From Promethearchaeota archaeon (GTDB lineage Archaea; Asgardarchaeota; Lokiarchaeia; Sigynarchaeales; SOKP01), in the NCBI GenBank assembly GCA_016839425.1, contig JAEOUI010000091.1:1-13582 (forward strand): a DNA stretch of 13,582 nucleotides, written 5' to 3'. Below are positions 7,145 through 13,537 of this stretch, one piece after another. Each line of letters begins with the position of its first letter. The first letter of the stretch is position 1. The position numbers and the translations under genes were made by a program. The notes under the pieces are model-generated. The model ran no database searches. It saw only the letters and a list, made by a program, of their open reading frames with translations, and had not been told where the DNA came from.

Positions 7145-7676
7145 AGCGAAAATGGATAAATTGATTAAACCAGATAAGAGACAATTTATTAACGCTTATT
7201 TACCAGTAGAAATAATCGATAAAATCAAGTTGTTTCAAGAAAAAGAATATTTTATTAATTTTTCAGAAGCGTTAAGAACGCTGTTTTATCAAGGATTAAT
7301 CTGCTTTAATAAAAAGCCATTTTCATTGCTTCCGTTTCAAGACGGAATAAAGAAAAAATCGAGAACAATATTTTTTCCGTCAGGATTTAACGAAACTATT
7401 CATAAAGTAAAAAATAAATCTTTATTTTGTTCGAGATTAATAGAAAAAGGGTTGGAAATGTTTTCGTGTTATTTAGTTGACGAGTATTTGAAAAAAGCGA
7501 GCGAAAATATGATTTATTTTAAAAATATTAAGAATAAAGAAGTTAAAAGTTATTCTGCTTGTCATAATTGTGGAAATAGGATAATTAATGAACCAATTTC
7601 GTTTTGTAATGTTGCTACTAATCAGAGATTTCTATTTTGTTCTAAAAAATGTAAATTAGAGAAAATGAGGTGTTAA
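7137..7676 (+). CDS. Putative DNA-binding protein: two ribbon-helix-helix-like units plus zinc module
   Basis: A 179-residue protein. Residues about 14-55 look like a ribbon-helix-helix (RHH) fold: strand QFINAYLP, helix starting VEIIDKIKLF, and second helix NFSEALRTLFYQGL. Residues about 75-112 look like a second, more diverged copy: strand RTIFFPSG, then helices around NETIHKVKNK and CSRLIEKGLEMF. RHH proteins normally dimerise to bind DNA with a two-stranded sheet, so two copies in one chain could act as a built-in dimer. The C-terminus has CHNCG at 142-146 and CSKKC at 168-172, similar to a TRASH/MYM-type treble-clef zinc site. GAGGT lies 8-12 nt before the ATG. I infer a viral transcription regulator. 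The first RHH and the zinc site are the firmer parts. Confidence 0.6.
   Translation: MSKAKMDKLIKPDKRQFINAYLPVEIIDKIKLFQEKEYFINFSEALRTLFYQGLICFNKKPFSLLPFQDGIKKKSRTIFFPSGFNETIHKVKNKSLFCSRLIEKGLEMFSCYLVDEYLKKASENMIYFKNIKNKEVKSYSACHNCGNRIINEPISFCNVATNQRFLFCSKKCKLEKMRC
7667..7672 (+). promoter_or_regulatory. Ribosome binding site that points to an ATA start at 7679
   Basis: GAGGTG here matches the strong sites used across the window. The GTG within it (7670) is an in-frame formal start for the next gene, but a ribosome bound to this motif would start about 7 nt downstream, where the in-frame codon is ATA (7679-7681). Measured GAGGT-to-start spacings elsewhere in the window are 6-10 nt. Confidence 0.4.
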
Positions 7677-8425
7677 AAATAACTGATTATCAAAAGACAA
7701 CTTTAGAATTCACGAAAGATTTAAACTTGATGTTGTCGAGTAAAAATATTTCAATAGAGCAGTTTCAAAACGATTTTGACAGCGCAAAACAACAAAAACA
7801 ATACGATGATTTTTTAAACAAGTATAATCAGTTTTTTGACGGGTCTATTCGTGAATATGGAAAAAACATTAAAAATCCTACTTCAGAAAAAAAGTTTAAA
7901 TCGTTTGAAGGTTCATATAGAAGGAGCGTAAATCCTATCAATTTTTCTCAAGATAAAGAAATCAAGTATTTACAGAGAAAGTATAGAAAAGTAGGAATAA
8001 TATCGGCACGAAAAATAAACATTGGTAAACCACCTACGCCTACTAAGGAATTACAGCAAAAATTAACGATTAAAAATGCTTCTCAAGGAAGCGAACACGA
8101 TTTAAGCGGAAGCTTGAAAAGTTTTGTAGCTTCTCTTACTCAAGCACGATATTTAAATCGATTAGACCCTTATAAGTTTACATTTCAAGCCGTTAATTTA
8201 AAGATAAATTACGATTTGGTTGATTCAGTAGGGAATACGATTGTTTCAAACGCTTGGATTACGAAAACGATAGGGATTTCAAGAAGTAGAACTTTACTTG
8301 AACTTTATGAAGCTGATATCGACTTGATGTACGATTGGATTGACGAAGTGAGTAATTATGGCTCTGCTATAGTAGAGATTAATTACATTGATGTTGAGGT
8401 GTTTAGGATTGGTGAAGGAAGGTAA
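7670..8425 (+). CDS. Candidate genome terminal protein (or other replication protein)
   Basis: About 248-251 residues, soluble and basic in the first two-thirds, with many Lys, Gln, Asn and Tyr (for example YLQRKYRKVG) and no Cys. Residues 140-251 appear more globular with alternating strands. I recognise no family by sequence. The inference rests on position and size: protein-primed polymerases need a terminal protein that supplies the priming hydroxyl. In phi29 that gene, of similar length (266 residues), lies directly upstream of the polymerase gene; here only a 52-codon zinc-ribbon gene intervenes. The start is ambiguous: GTG 7670 lies inside the GAGGTG motif, while ATA 7679 has the right spacing. 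The end lies 4 nt before the next start. A virion protein is a possible alternative. Confidence 0.6.
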   Translation: MLKITDYQKTTLEFTKDLNLMLSSKNISIEQFQNDFDSAKQQKQYDDFLNKYNQFFDGSIREYGKNIKNPTSEKKFKSFEGSYRRSVNPINFSQDKEIKYLQRKYRKVGIISARKINIGKPPTPTKELQQKLTIKNASQGSEHDLSGSLKSFVASLTQARYLNRLDPYKFTFQAVNLKINYDLVDSVGNTIVSNAWITKTIGISRSRTLLELYEADIDLMYDWIDEVSNYGSAIVEINYIDVEVFRIGEGR

Positions 8426-8429
8426 AAAA

Positions 8430-8585
8430 TTGTATTTTTGTTCTGGATGTGGAAGGTTTTTAAAAGAAAGCCAAGTAGTTTGCTTGAAATCTGATAATGT
8501 TCTATACAATCGAATTATTTATGAAACCTACACTTGTCCTTATTGTAATGCTAATAATATGAAAGTGCTAAAAGAGGTTAAATAA
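8430..8585 (+). CDS. Small zinc-ribbon protein
   Basis: A 51-residue protein starting at TTG, chosen because GGAAGGT lies 6 nt upstream; longer in-frame alternatives (TTG 8409, ATG 8391) would overlap the preceding gene. Two CxxC knuckles (Cys4/Cys7 in FCSGCG and Cys36/Cys39 in TCPYCN) about 28 residues apart form a typical zinc ribbon, with an extra Cys18. Zinc ribbons of this type occur in transcription-factor-like and nucleic-acid-binding proteins. The gene lies between the candidate terminal protein and the polymerase, 1 nt from the latter, so a replication or regulatory accessory role is likely, but unproven. Confidence 0.6.
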   Translation: MYFCSGCGRFLKESQVVCLKSDNVLYNRIIYETYTCPYCNANNMKVLKEVK

Positions 8586-8586
8586 T

Positions 8587-10545
8587 TTGAAAGTTGTCAT
8601 AGGCGATTTTGAAACTACTCCTTTTGATTACGAAAAAGATGACAATTATTTACTGCACGCTCGATTTTGTTGTTTTAAGGATATTGGAACGCAAGAGAAA
8701 TTCTTTTTTAATTTAGAACAATCAGATAAGGAAATGATTGAATTCATTAAAAAATTAGGAACAAAACGAAAGGCTTGTAGATTATATTTTCACAATGTCA
8801 ATTTTGACATTGCTTTTTTATTTAAATTACTTCCGAAAGACGCCGACTATAAAATCGTTAAAAATGGAAGTAGGATAATTCAATTTAAAATATATCGAAC
8901 AGTTTTAAGAAAGGATGGAAGGAAGGCACGAAATACGATATTAGACATTAGAAATTCAATCAGCATATTTCCAACTTCAATAAAATCGTTAGGAAAATCG
9001 TTAGGATTCGAAAAAATGGAGCAAGATTATTTCTCTGAAACGATAACGCAAGAATATATCGATTATTGTTATCGAGATATAGAAATATTAGAAGTAGCGT
9101 TAAGAGAATTAATAGTTAACGAATTTGAATTGTATCGATATCGTACGATAATAGATAAATTACCTCTTACGATTTCAAGCCTGAACAAGAAAGAATTTCA
9201 TTTTATTAATGTAAGAAAATATGGAAAACAATTTTACTCTATGATTTATGACAGAAATCAAGATTACATAGAAAATAGACTGAAATGTTTCTTTTTTGGC
9301 GGAAGGGTTGAGGTATTTCGATTCGATGTTTGTAAAGAAGGAAGTTATAACGATGTTAATAGTGAATATCCCTGGGCAATGTTTGATAAGTTTTTTCCAC
9401 TCGCTCCTTATAAAGAATCAAAATGCGACTCACAAGATAAATGTTGGTTAAATTGGAACGAAAACGATTTATTTTTCGGCGCTATTTGTGAAGTAGAAGA
9501 AAATCAACGATATCCATTAGTTCCGAGTCATATAGAAGGAACGAGTAAGATTATATTTGCGAACGGGGTTAAAAAATGCTTTCTTTTTAGATTTGAAATA
9601 GAGAAATTGCTACAATTAAAACAAAAAGTTAGAATTTTATCGTTATGGTCTTGTTCGGGGTACGCAAAAATATTTGACGAATACATATCAAGAGCGTACG
9701 AACAAAAGAAAAATAGTGAAGGATTCAAGCGAGAACATTCAAAACTTAAAATGAATGGATTATATGGCAAGTTTGGCGAGTCTAAAGAAAAGGAAATCGT
9801 AGAAATTTTAAATTGTAATCTTTCTGAGTTAACAGACCAGGAATTATTAAAGATTGAAGTGAAAGAAACTTACGATAACGATATTGTTTATATTAGAAGG
9901 GATTTAGAAGTTAACAATTTTTTAAAAACAAACATCATATTCGCAATGCTCATAACAGCAAGAGCACGATTTAAAATATGGGAAATAATTAACGAAGTAA
10001 AACATTGCTGGTATTGCGATACCGATTCTACAGTAGATAAGGAAATACACGAGTACAGTAATGAACTTGGCGGATTGAAATCTGAATTTGATTTCACTGA
10101 ATTTCAAGCCTTAGGATGTAAAGAATACGCATTTTACACTATTAATAAATGTAATTGTAATCATTCTAAGGAAAAGCACGATGATAAAGGAAAATGTACG
10201 ATGGAAAAATGCGATTGTAAGGAATACAACGAAGTAAGTTTTAAAATGAAGGGTTTTGGAAAACTACAGAAATACACATCGTTAATTGAATTTAAACAAC
10301 AATTTTTTGACGATAAAAAACAACATCGACAGGTAGGTTTTCTTGAAGCTTTTAATCGAAAAATGCCGTTAAATCAAATGCTCGTATTTGACAAGAAAAA
10401 ACACGGCGTTTACGATAAAAGGTGGATAAATAAAGACCTTTCCACGACAGCTTTTCATTTACAGAACGATGATTTTAACGAAATGGTTAAAAATAACGCA
10501 AAAATGATACAATTCATAGTTTCGGGAGTGTACGACAACGAATAA
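8587..10545 (+). CDS. polB: Protein-primed family B DNA polymerase
   Basis: A 652-residue replicative polymerase with an N-terminal 3'-5' exonuclease. Exo I is Asp7/Glu9 in GDFETT, Exo II is HNVNFD at 69-74, and Exo III is Tyr160-x3-Asp164. The FFGGR segment at 236-240 matches the YxGG linker between exonuclease and polymerase domains. Polymerase motif A is DVNSEYP (256-262), motif B is K386-x3-N390-x2-Y393-G394, and motif C is CDTDS (477-481). KKHGVYD near 604-610 may be the KxY motif. All catalytic acids are present, so the enzyme should be active and proofreading. The length (phi29 enzyme: 572) and spacing fit the protein-primed subgroup, with room for the TPR1 and TPR2 insertions. An unusual Cys/His cluster lies at 522-544. 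The start is TTG with GAGGT 7 nt upstream. It would replicate a linear genome from a terminal protein. Confidence 0.92.
   Translation: MKVVIGDFETTPFDYEKDDNYLLHARFCCFKDIGTQEKFFFNLEQSDKEMIEFIKKLGTKRKACRLYFHNVNFDIAFLFKLLPKDADYKIVKNGSRIIQFKIYRTVLRKDGRKARNTILDIRNSISIFPTSIKSLGKSLGFEKMEQDYFSETITQEYIDYCYRDIEILEVALRELIVNEFELYRYRTIIDKLPLTISSLNKKEFHFINVRKYGKQFYSMIYDRNQDYIENRLKCFFFGGRVEVFRFDVCKEGSYNDVNSEYPWAMFDKFFPLAPYKESKCDSQDKCWLNWNENDLFFGAICEVEENQRYPLVPSHIEGTSKIIFANGVKKCFLFRFEIEKLLQLKQKVRILSLWSCSGYAKIFDEYISRAYEQKKNSEGFKREHSKLKMNGLYGKFGESKEKEIVEILNCNLSELTDQELLKIEVKETYDNDIVYIRRDLEVNNFLKTNIIFAMLITARARFKIWEIINEVKHCWYCDTDSTVDKEIHEYSNELGGLKSEFDFTEFQALGCKEYAFYTINKCNCNHSKEKHDDKGKCTMEKCDCKEYNEVSFKMKGFGKLQKYTSLIEFKQQFFDDKKQHRQVGFLEAFNRKMPLNQMLVFDKKKHGVYDKRWINKDLSTTAFHLQNDDFNEMVKNNAKMIQFIVSGVYDNE
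10524..10529 (+). promoter_or_regulatory. Ribosome binding site supporting an ACG start at 10538
   Basis: GGGAGT at the end of the polymerase gene lies 8 nt before ACG 10538 in the frame of the next gene. There is also an ACG at 10532, which is too close. The frame has a stop at 10517-10519 and no ATG, GTG or TTG before the conserved SGG motif, so initiation must happen at an unusual codon. Confidence 0.45.
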
Positions 10546-11305
10546 TAAAAATTTCTGTCCTGATAAGGGGTTATTACCTGAACAAAATTTTTTATCAGAA
10601 CAGTTTTTAACTGAAATTAGAAATTTCAAGCATATTTACATTGAAATATCTGGCGGGTACAATTCTACAGCAACAGCATTATTATTTCACGAATTAGCAT
10701 TTAAAAAACTATTTTTAATTCATAACGATACTAAACTACAATTTAAAGAATGTCTTGAAAATATTCAGAAAGTAGTTGAAATTACTGATTATTCGTTGAT
10801 TTTGAAACAACCTAATTTACAGAAATATAAAATGAGCGAAGTTATGAAACAATCGTTTAGAAATATAGGATTAGCGAGAAACGATATTGAGAATTATAGA
10901 AAATATTTTTCTTGTTGTAAGATTTTGAAAAATACAAGAAAACAAAAATGGAATAACGATTATTTGCTTGACGATAATATCATAATTAGTTCAATAACTC
11001 CTTATGAATCGAGAAATAGACAATTGCGCTTATTAGAATTAAAAATAAGAAATACTTATGTTAGATTTCATAAAGAACAAAATGTTTTTAAGGCTTATCC
11101 ATATCGAGATTTAATAATAGGAAATCGTAGATATTCGAGAAATTTTTACGATATTTTATTTGAAAAGATTTTACATAAATACGGAATGAATATTAAGCAT
11201 TCAGGATGTCGCATATGTCCAATTCGAATTTTATTTCCTGATATGTTAGAGAAAAACGATTGTTCGATAAAATATAATAAATTATTTAATAACATAAATT
11301 TATAA
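10538..11305 (+). CDS. PAPS-reductase-like PP-loop protein (ACG start)
   Basis: About 255 residues from ACG 10538. An ATP-binding PP-loop SGGYNS lies at residues 38-43, after the strand HIYIEI. It is followed by LIHND (the Asp-containing second strand), a Cys pair in FSCCK, the segment TPYESRNRQ that resembles the G-x-R-x-x-ES-x-x-R motif of phage PAPS-reductase-family proteins, and a C-terminal CRIC pair. This places it in the PP-loop adenylating/sulfur-transfer superfamily (PAPS reductase, DndC and many phage relatives). The substrate cannot be read from the sequence: nucleic-acid thiolation or modification, or sulfur metabolism, are options. Starting at the first usual codon (TTG 10796) would delete the PP-loop, so the open frame upstream is surely used. 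It overlaps the polymerase stop by 8 nt. Confidence 0.7.
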   Translation, partial: TNNKNFCPDKGLLPEQNFLSEQFLTEIRNFKHIYIEISGGYNSTATALLFHELAFKKLFLIHNDTKLQFKECLENIQKVVEITDYSLILKQPNLQKYKMSEVMKQSFRNIGLARNDIENYRKYFSCCKILKNTRKQKWNNDYLLDDNIIISSITPYESRNRQLRLLELKIRNTYVRFHKEQNVFKAYPYRDLIIGNRRYSRNFYDILFEKILHKYGMNIKHSGCRICPIRILFPDMLEKNDCSIKYNKLFNNINL

Positions 11306-11379
11306 ATGAATATTGATTTTATTAAAATTAATAAAATTATTAAAATTTATAAAAATTAAAAATTGAGGTATGATAAAAT
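11306..11379. other. Very AT-rich intergenic spacer with possible promoter
   Basis: Seventy-four bases built from repeated ATTAAAATT/ATAAAATT units, with a TATA-like TTTATAAAA near 11346-11354 and GAGGT at 11365-11369. One of the longer gaps of the right half, it may hold a promoter for the 11380-13537 genes. The TATA-like element is too close to the start codon to leave room for the ribosome binding site in the transcript, so a promoter further up, near 11300, is equally possible. Confidence 0.25.
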
Positions 11380-11718
11380 ATGAACACTCTTAAGCATTTA
11401 CGATGTAATAAAACGATGTCCTTTAATCAAAAGTTTATGACTAAATGGAATGAACAGCACCGAAAGGAAATAGGCTATTACGAGCCAATCCCTTCACTTA
11501 AAAGTTTATTTGGTGAAGGAAATAAATTAATAGCTAAAAAAGAAATTCAATTCGCAACTGATTTTGAACTTAAAATGTCTGAATTATTGGATAAAAGCCC
11601 TTGTAGACAATGCGATTATTTAATAAACGGGATGTGTACTTATGGCGGGAGTTATAAATATTGTACTGATTTTCAAGATTTTAAAGAACAACAGAGAAAA
11701 TTAATTGAGGTTAATTAA
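11380..11718 (+). CDS. Small protein with C-terminal Cys4 zinc site
   Basis: A 112-residue protein. The first 70 residues are basic and mostly helical with no known motif. The C-terminal part has Cys75, Cys78, Cys86 and Cys95 (CRQC, then GMC and KYC), a C-x2-C-x7-C-x8-C pattern likely to bind one zinc or iron ion. GAGGT lies 10 nt upstream; an ATG at 11370 overlapping the ribosome binding site stops after seven codons, so 11380 is the start. The stop directly abuts the next ATG. Function unknown. Confidence 0.55.
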   Translation: MNTLKHLRCNKTMSFNQKFMTKWNEQHRKEIGYYEPIPSLKSLFGEGNKLIAKKEIQFATDFELKMSELLDKSPCRQCDYLINGMCTYGGSYKYCTDFQDFKEQQRKLIEVN

Positions 11719-12105
11719 ATGACTTTATATAGTAAAGAAATTGTTAAAGATGATGCTCATTTGATTGAGAAAATTAACGAAATAATTAAACGATGTTGGA
11801 AATTTGTTCGAAAAGACATAAATGATGTTCTTATTAGTAGTTTAGAAAAATTTTCACATCAAATTGAAGTGAACGAGTCAAGAGCATCTAATTATTCAAT
11901 TGCGTTAACGAATATGTTAAATTCGTTTGGAGTTAACGATTTTTATTTAAAATGTTTCGAGGTTTATCCACGAATAGATGTTAATATGAGTAGAAGGACT
12001 GGATTATCTCATTCAGGAAGGAATATCTTGTTAATTGCGTTTAGAAGGTTTGAACAAGGACATATTGAAATTGATTACGACATATTTACGGAATGGTACT
12101 ATTAG
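11719..12105 (+). CDS. Hypothetical soluble protein
   Basis: A 128-residue protein, predicted helical in its first half (HLIEKINEIIKRCWKFV) and mixed in the second, with a basic patch MSRRTGLSHSGR at about 90-101. No membrane segment, Cys cluster or known motif. GAGGT is 7 nt before the ATG, which directly follows the preceding stop. The TAG stop is part of the next ribosome binding site (TAGAGGTG). Family not recognised. Confidence 0.5.
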   Translation: MTLYSKEIVKDDAHLIEKINEIIKRCWKFVRKDINDVLISSLEKFSHQIEVNESRASNYSIALTNMLNSFGVNDFYLKCFEVYPRIDVNMSRRTGLSHSGRNILLIAFRRFEQGHIEIDYDIFTEWYY

Positions 12106-12118
12106 AGGTGTTTAAACA

Positions 12119-12409
12119 ATGAAAATGAGCGAAATCAAGCAAGAAAACATAGAACCAGGAATGGACGCTCTTTTATCTTGTTTTTTAGAGAAGGTAAACG
12201 AGAAATTTGATTTTAGACAAGTGGAAGGTTCTGAATTTTTAATTTATTTCGAAAATTTTGAATGTTGTAGAAATTGTAATAATCTAACAGAATTTGAGTA
12301 CTGGTATGATTATTGTAGAGAACATTTATTCTACTTCGATTATTTACATCATCCAACAAGATTCTTATGTAATTGCTTTAGCATAAACGAAAAAAAGAAG
12401 GTGAAATAA
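12119..12409 (+). CDS. Small Cys/His-rich protein
   Basis: A 96-residue acidic and aromatic-rich protein. Cys at 49, 50, 53, 66, 84 and 86, with His69, His77 and His78 between them, could form one or two metal sites (ECCRNC, DYC, FLCNC). No known family was recognised. GAGGT lies 9 nt before ATG 12119; a second in-frame ATG follows at codon 3. The ribosome binding site of the next gene lies within the last codons. It belongs to the run of small Cys-rich proteins in this window. Confidence 0.5.
   Translation: MKMSEIKQENIEPGMDALLSCFLEKVNEKFDFRQVEGSEFLIYFENFECCRNCNNLTEFEYWYDYCREHLFYFDYLHHPTRFLCNCFSINEKKKVK
12398..12403 (+). promoter_or_regulatory. Ribosome binding site supporting an ACG start at 12411
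   Basis: AAGGTG sits 8 nt (counted from AAGGT) before ACG 12411, a spacing like that of the ATG genes here. The frame is closed by TGA at 12402-12404, and between this stop and TTG 12486 there is no ATG, GTG or TTG. The first strand of the encoded ribbon-helix-helix begins right after the ACG. Confidence 0.5.
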
Positions 12410-12410
12410 C

Positions 12411-12674
12411 ACGACAAAAATCATTTCTATTTCTCTTGACGATAACATATCAGAAAAATTTGATGTTCAAATCGAACAGCGATGTTTGAATCGTTCGAAA
12501 CACATACAATCATTAATCGAGAAGGATTTTAACACGAACGAGTTTATTGTTATTAATTTTGACGGAACAATATTTCACATCCAATTTGATACTAACGATT
12601 TTAATCGTGTTAATAAATTTCTTATAGAAGCAAAAAACAACAAGTTAATTAAAGAAGTGAGGTTAAACAAGTAA
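12411..12674 (+). CDS. Ribbon-helix-helix (CopG/Arc-type) DNA-binding protein, ACG start
   Basis: About 87 residues if read from ACG 12411. Residues 2-9 (TKIISISL) form the DNA-contacting strand, followed by helix A (about 12-24) and helix B (SKHIQSLIEKDF, about 30-41), a textbook CopG/Arc-like RHH pattern including the Asn-Arg-Ser turn between helices. A C-terminal alpha/beta extension (about 45-87) may be an oligomerisation or ligand domain. The first usual start codon, TTG 12486, would remove the whole strand and helix A and destroy the fold, so the ACG is strongly favoured. It likely binds palindromic operators as a dimer; candidate sites in the window are at 185-202 and 6126-6157. It starts 1 nt after the preceding stop. 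Confidence 0.65.
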   Translation, partial: TTKIISISLDDNISEKFDVQIEQRCLNRSKHIQSLIEKDFNTNEFIVINFDGTIFHIQFDTNDFNRVNKFLIEAKNNKLIKEVRLNK

Positions 12675-12689
12675 AGAGGTGTTGTGTAA

Positions 12690-13025
12690 ATGACAATCGT
12701 TAACATAAAAGACGAAAAAATAAAAGAACTTGGAAGGATTACTAATTCGCTAAATCTTGAAATAAGAGATTTAAATAATTTAGTAGATGTACTAACTAAT
12801 CAAGTAAAAAAAGAAAAACATCGATTAGATAAACGAAATGTCGAATTTGAACAATTAAAGAAAGAATTAAGAAAAATTCTTGAATTACAAGACGATATTA
12901 CACAAAATTTCATTTTAGAAATAAAAAAGCTATTGCTTGAGTATAAAGGGGTTGATTTCTTACCCGTTCATTACCTTTTTGAAGTTTATAGAAATTGTTT
13001 TGATGATTTGAACATCGATTTTTAG
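12690..13025 (+). CDS. Coiled-coil protein, unknown function
   Basis: A 111-residue protein. Residues about 5-75 are a nearly continuous charged helix with heptad-like spacing of Leu, Ile and Val (ELGRITNSLNLEIRDLNNLV onward), so a coiled-coil dimer is likely. The last 35 residues are more hydrophobic and aromatic and may form a small helical cap. GAGGT lies 9 nt before the ATG. The TAG stop is part of a downstream AGGTG motif. No family recognised. Confidence 0.5.
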   Translation: MTIVNIKDEKIKELGRITNSLNLEIRDLNNLVDVLTNQVKKEKHRLDKRNVEFEQLKKELRKILELQDDITQNFILEIKKLLLEYKGVDFLPVHYLFEVYRNCFDDLNIDF

Positions 13026-13071
13026 GTGTAATTATTGAAGTTATGAAAAATATAAATGCGAAGTATGTAAA

Positions 13072-13263
13072 ATGAAATGTAAATATAAAAAGGAATGCGA
13101 AAATTATCGTTTAAACTCTTATACTTGTAATAATTTTAGAAATCCGTGGTATTGCGGAATTTTTAATCAAGAACAAGAATTAAAAATAAATATAAAAAAT
13201 AAGTTTAAGAAAAACTATAAAATAAGATGTGTGAAAAATGCTATCAAACGAGACAATGACTAA
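13072..13263 (+). CDS. Small Cys-rich, probably zinc-binding protein
   Basis: A 63-residue protein with Cys3, Cys9, Cys19 and Cys28 (C-x5-C-x9-C-x8-C) in the first half and a very basic Lys/Asn-rich tail with Cys53. The pattern suits a single zinc site plus a nucleic-acid-contacting tail. The ATG overlaps the TGA of a possible short leader ORF (ATGA). The frame is open further upstream to 13039 and would encode another CxxC there (KCEVC), but without a usual start codon. It overlaps the next gene by 26 nt. Function unknown. Confidence 0.45.
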   Translation: MKCKYKKECENYRLNSYTCNNFRNPWYCGIFNQEQELKINIKNKFKKNYKIRCVKNAIKRDND

Positions 13264-13537
13264 ATTGATTGATAAATACAGTACAGAACTTCAAATAGTT
13301 GTAGCAATGGAAGAATTAGCAGAATTGATTAAAGAATGCAGTAAATTCATTAGGGTATCTGCTACACAAGACACTTTATACAATCCGAAAAATTTTATTT
13401 CTGAAATAGTAGATTCTAAAATAATGATTGAACAATTAGAATACATTCTTAAAGGCGCTTATTCGAGATATCAAACGATTTACAATCAAGAATACGCAAT
13501 AAAATTAAAAAGATTAAAAAAGAGGTTAGAACAGTGA
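13238..13537 (+). CDS. MazG-like nucleoside triphosphate pyrophosphohydrolase
   Basis: A 99-residue protein with the EELAEL motif at about 25-30 (E-x2-E) followed some 35 residues later by SEIVDSKIMIEQL (E-x2-D), the two acidic helices that bind magnesium in all-alpha NTP pyrophosphohydrolases of the MazG/dUTPase type. The length and the sequence VAMEELAELIKECSK are typical of small phage-encoded members. Such enzymes hydrolyse nucleoside triphosphates to monophosphates and pyrophosphate, and in phages may clean the nucleotide pool or alter alarmone levels; the substrate is not readable here. ATG 13238 overlaps the previous gene; ATG 13256 is an equally possible start, and neither has a strong ribosome binding site. 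Confidence 0.75.
   Translation: MLSNETMTKLIDKYSTELQIVVAMEELAELIKECSKFIRVSATQDTLYNPKNFISEIVDSKIMIEQLEYILKGAYSRYQTIYNQEYAIKLKRLKKRLEQ

Noticed and set aside
9528..10107. Three minus-strand frames inside the polymerase gene
   Set aside because: They are antisense to conserved polymerase sequence, including motifs B and C, and have no independent support.
10546..10795. Apparent 250-bp gap or broken gene between the polymerase and TTG 10796
   Set aside because: The frame of the downstream gene is open through this gap and encodes the PP-loop, so it is coding sequence with an unusual start, not a pseudogene.
12410..12485. Short gap before TTG 12486 read as intergenic
   Set aside because: It encodes the first strand and helix of the ribbon-helix-helix protein in frame, so it belongs to that gene.
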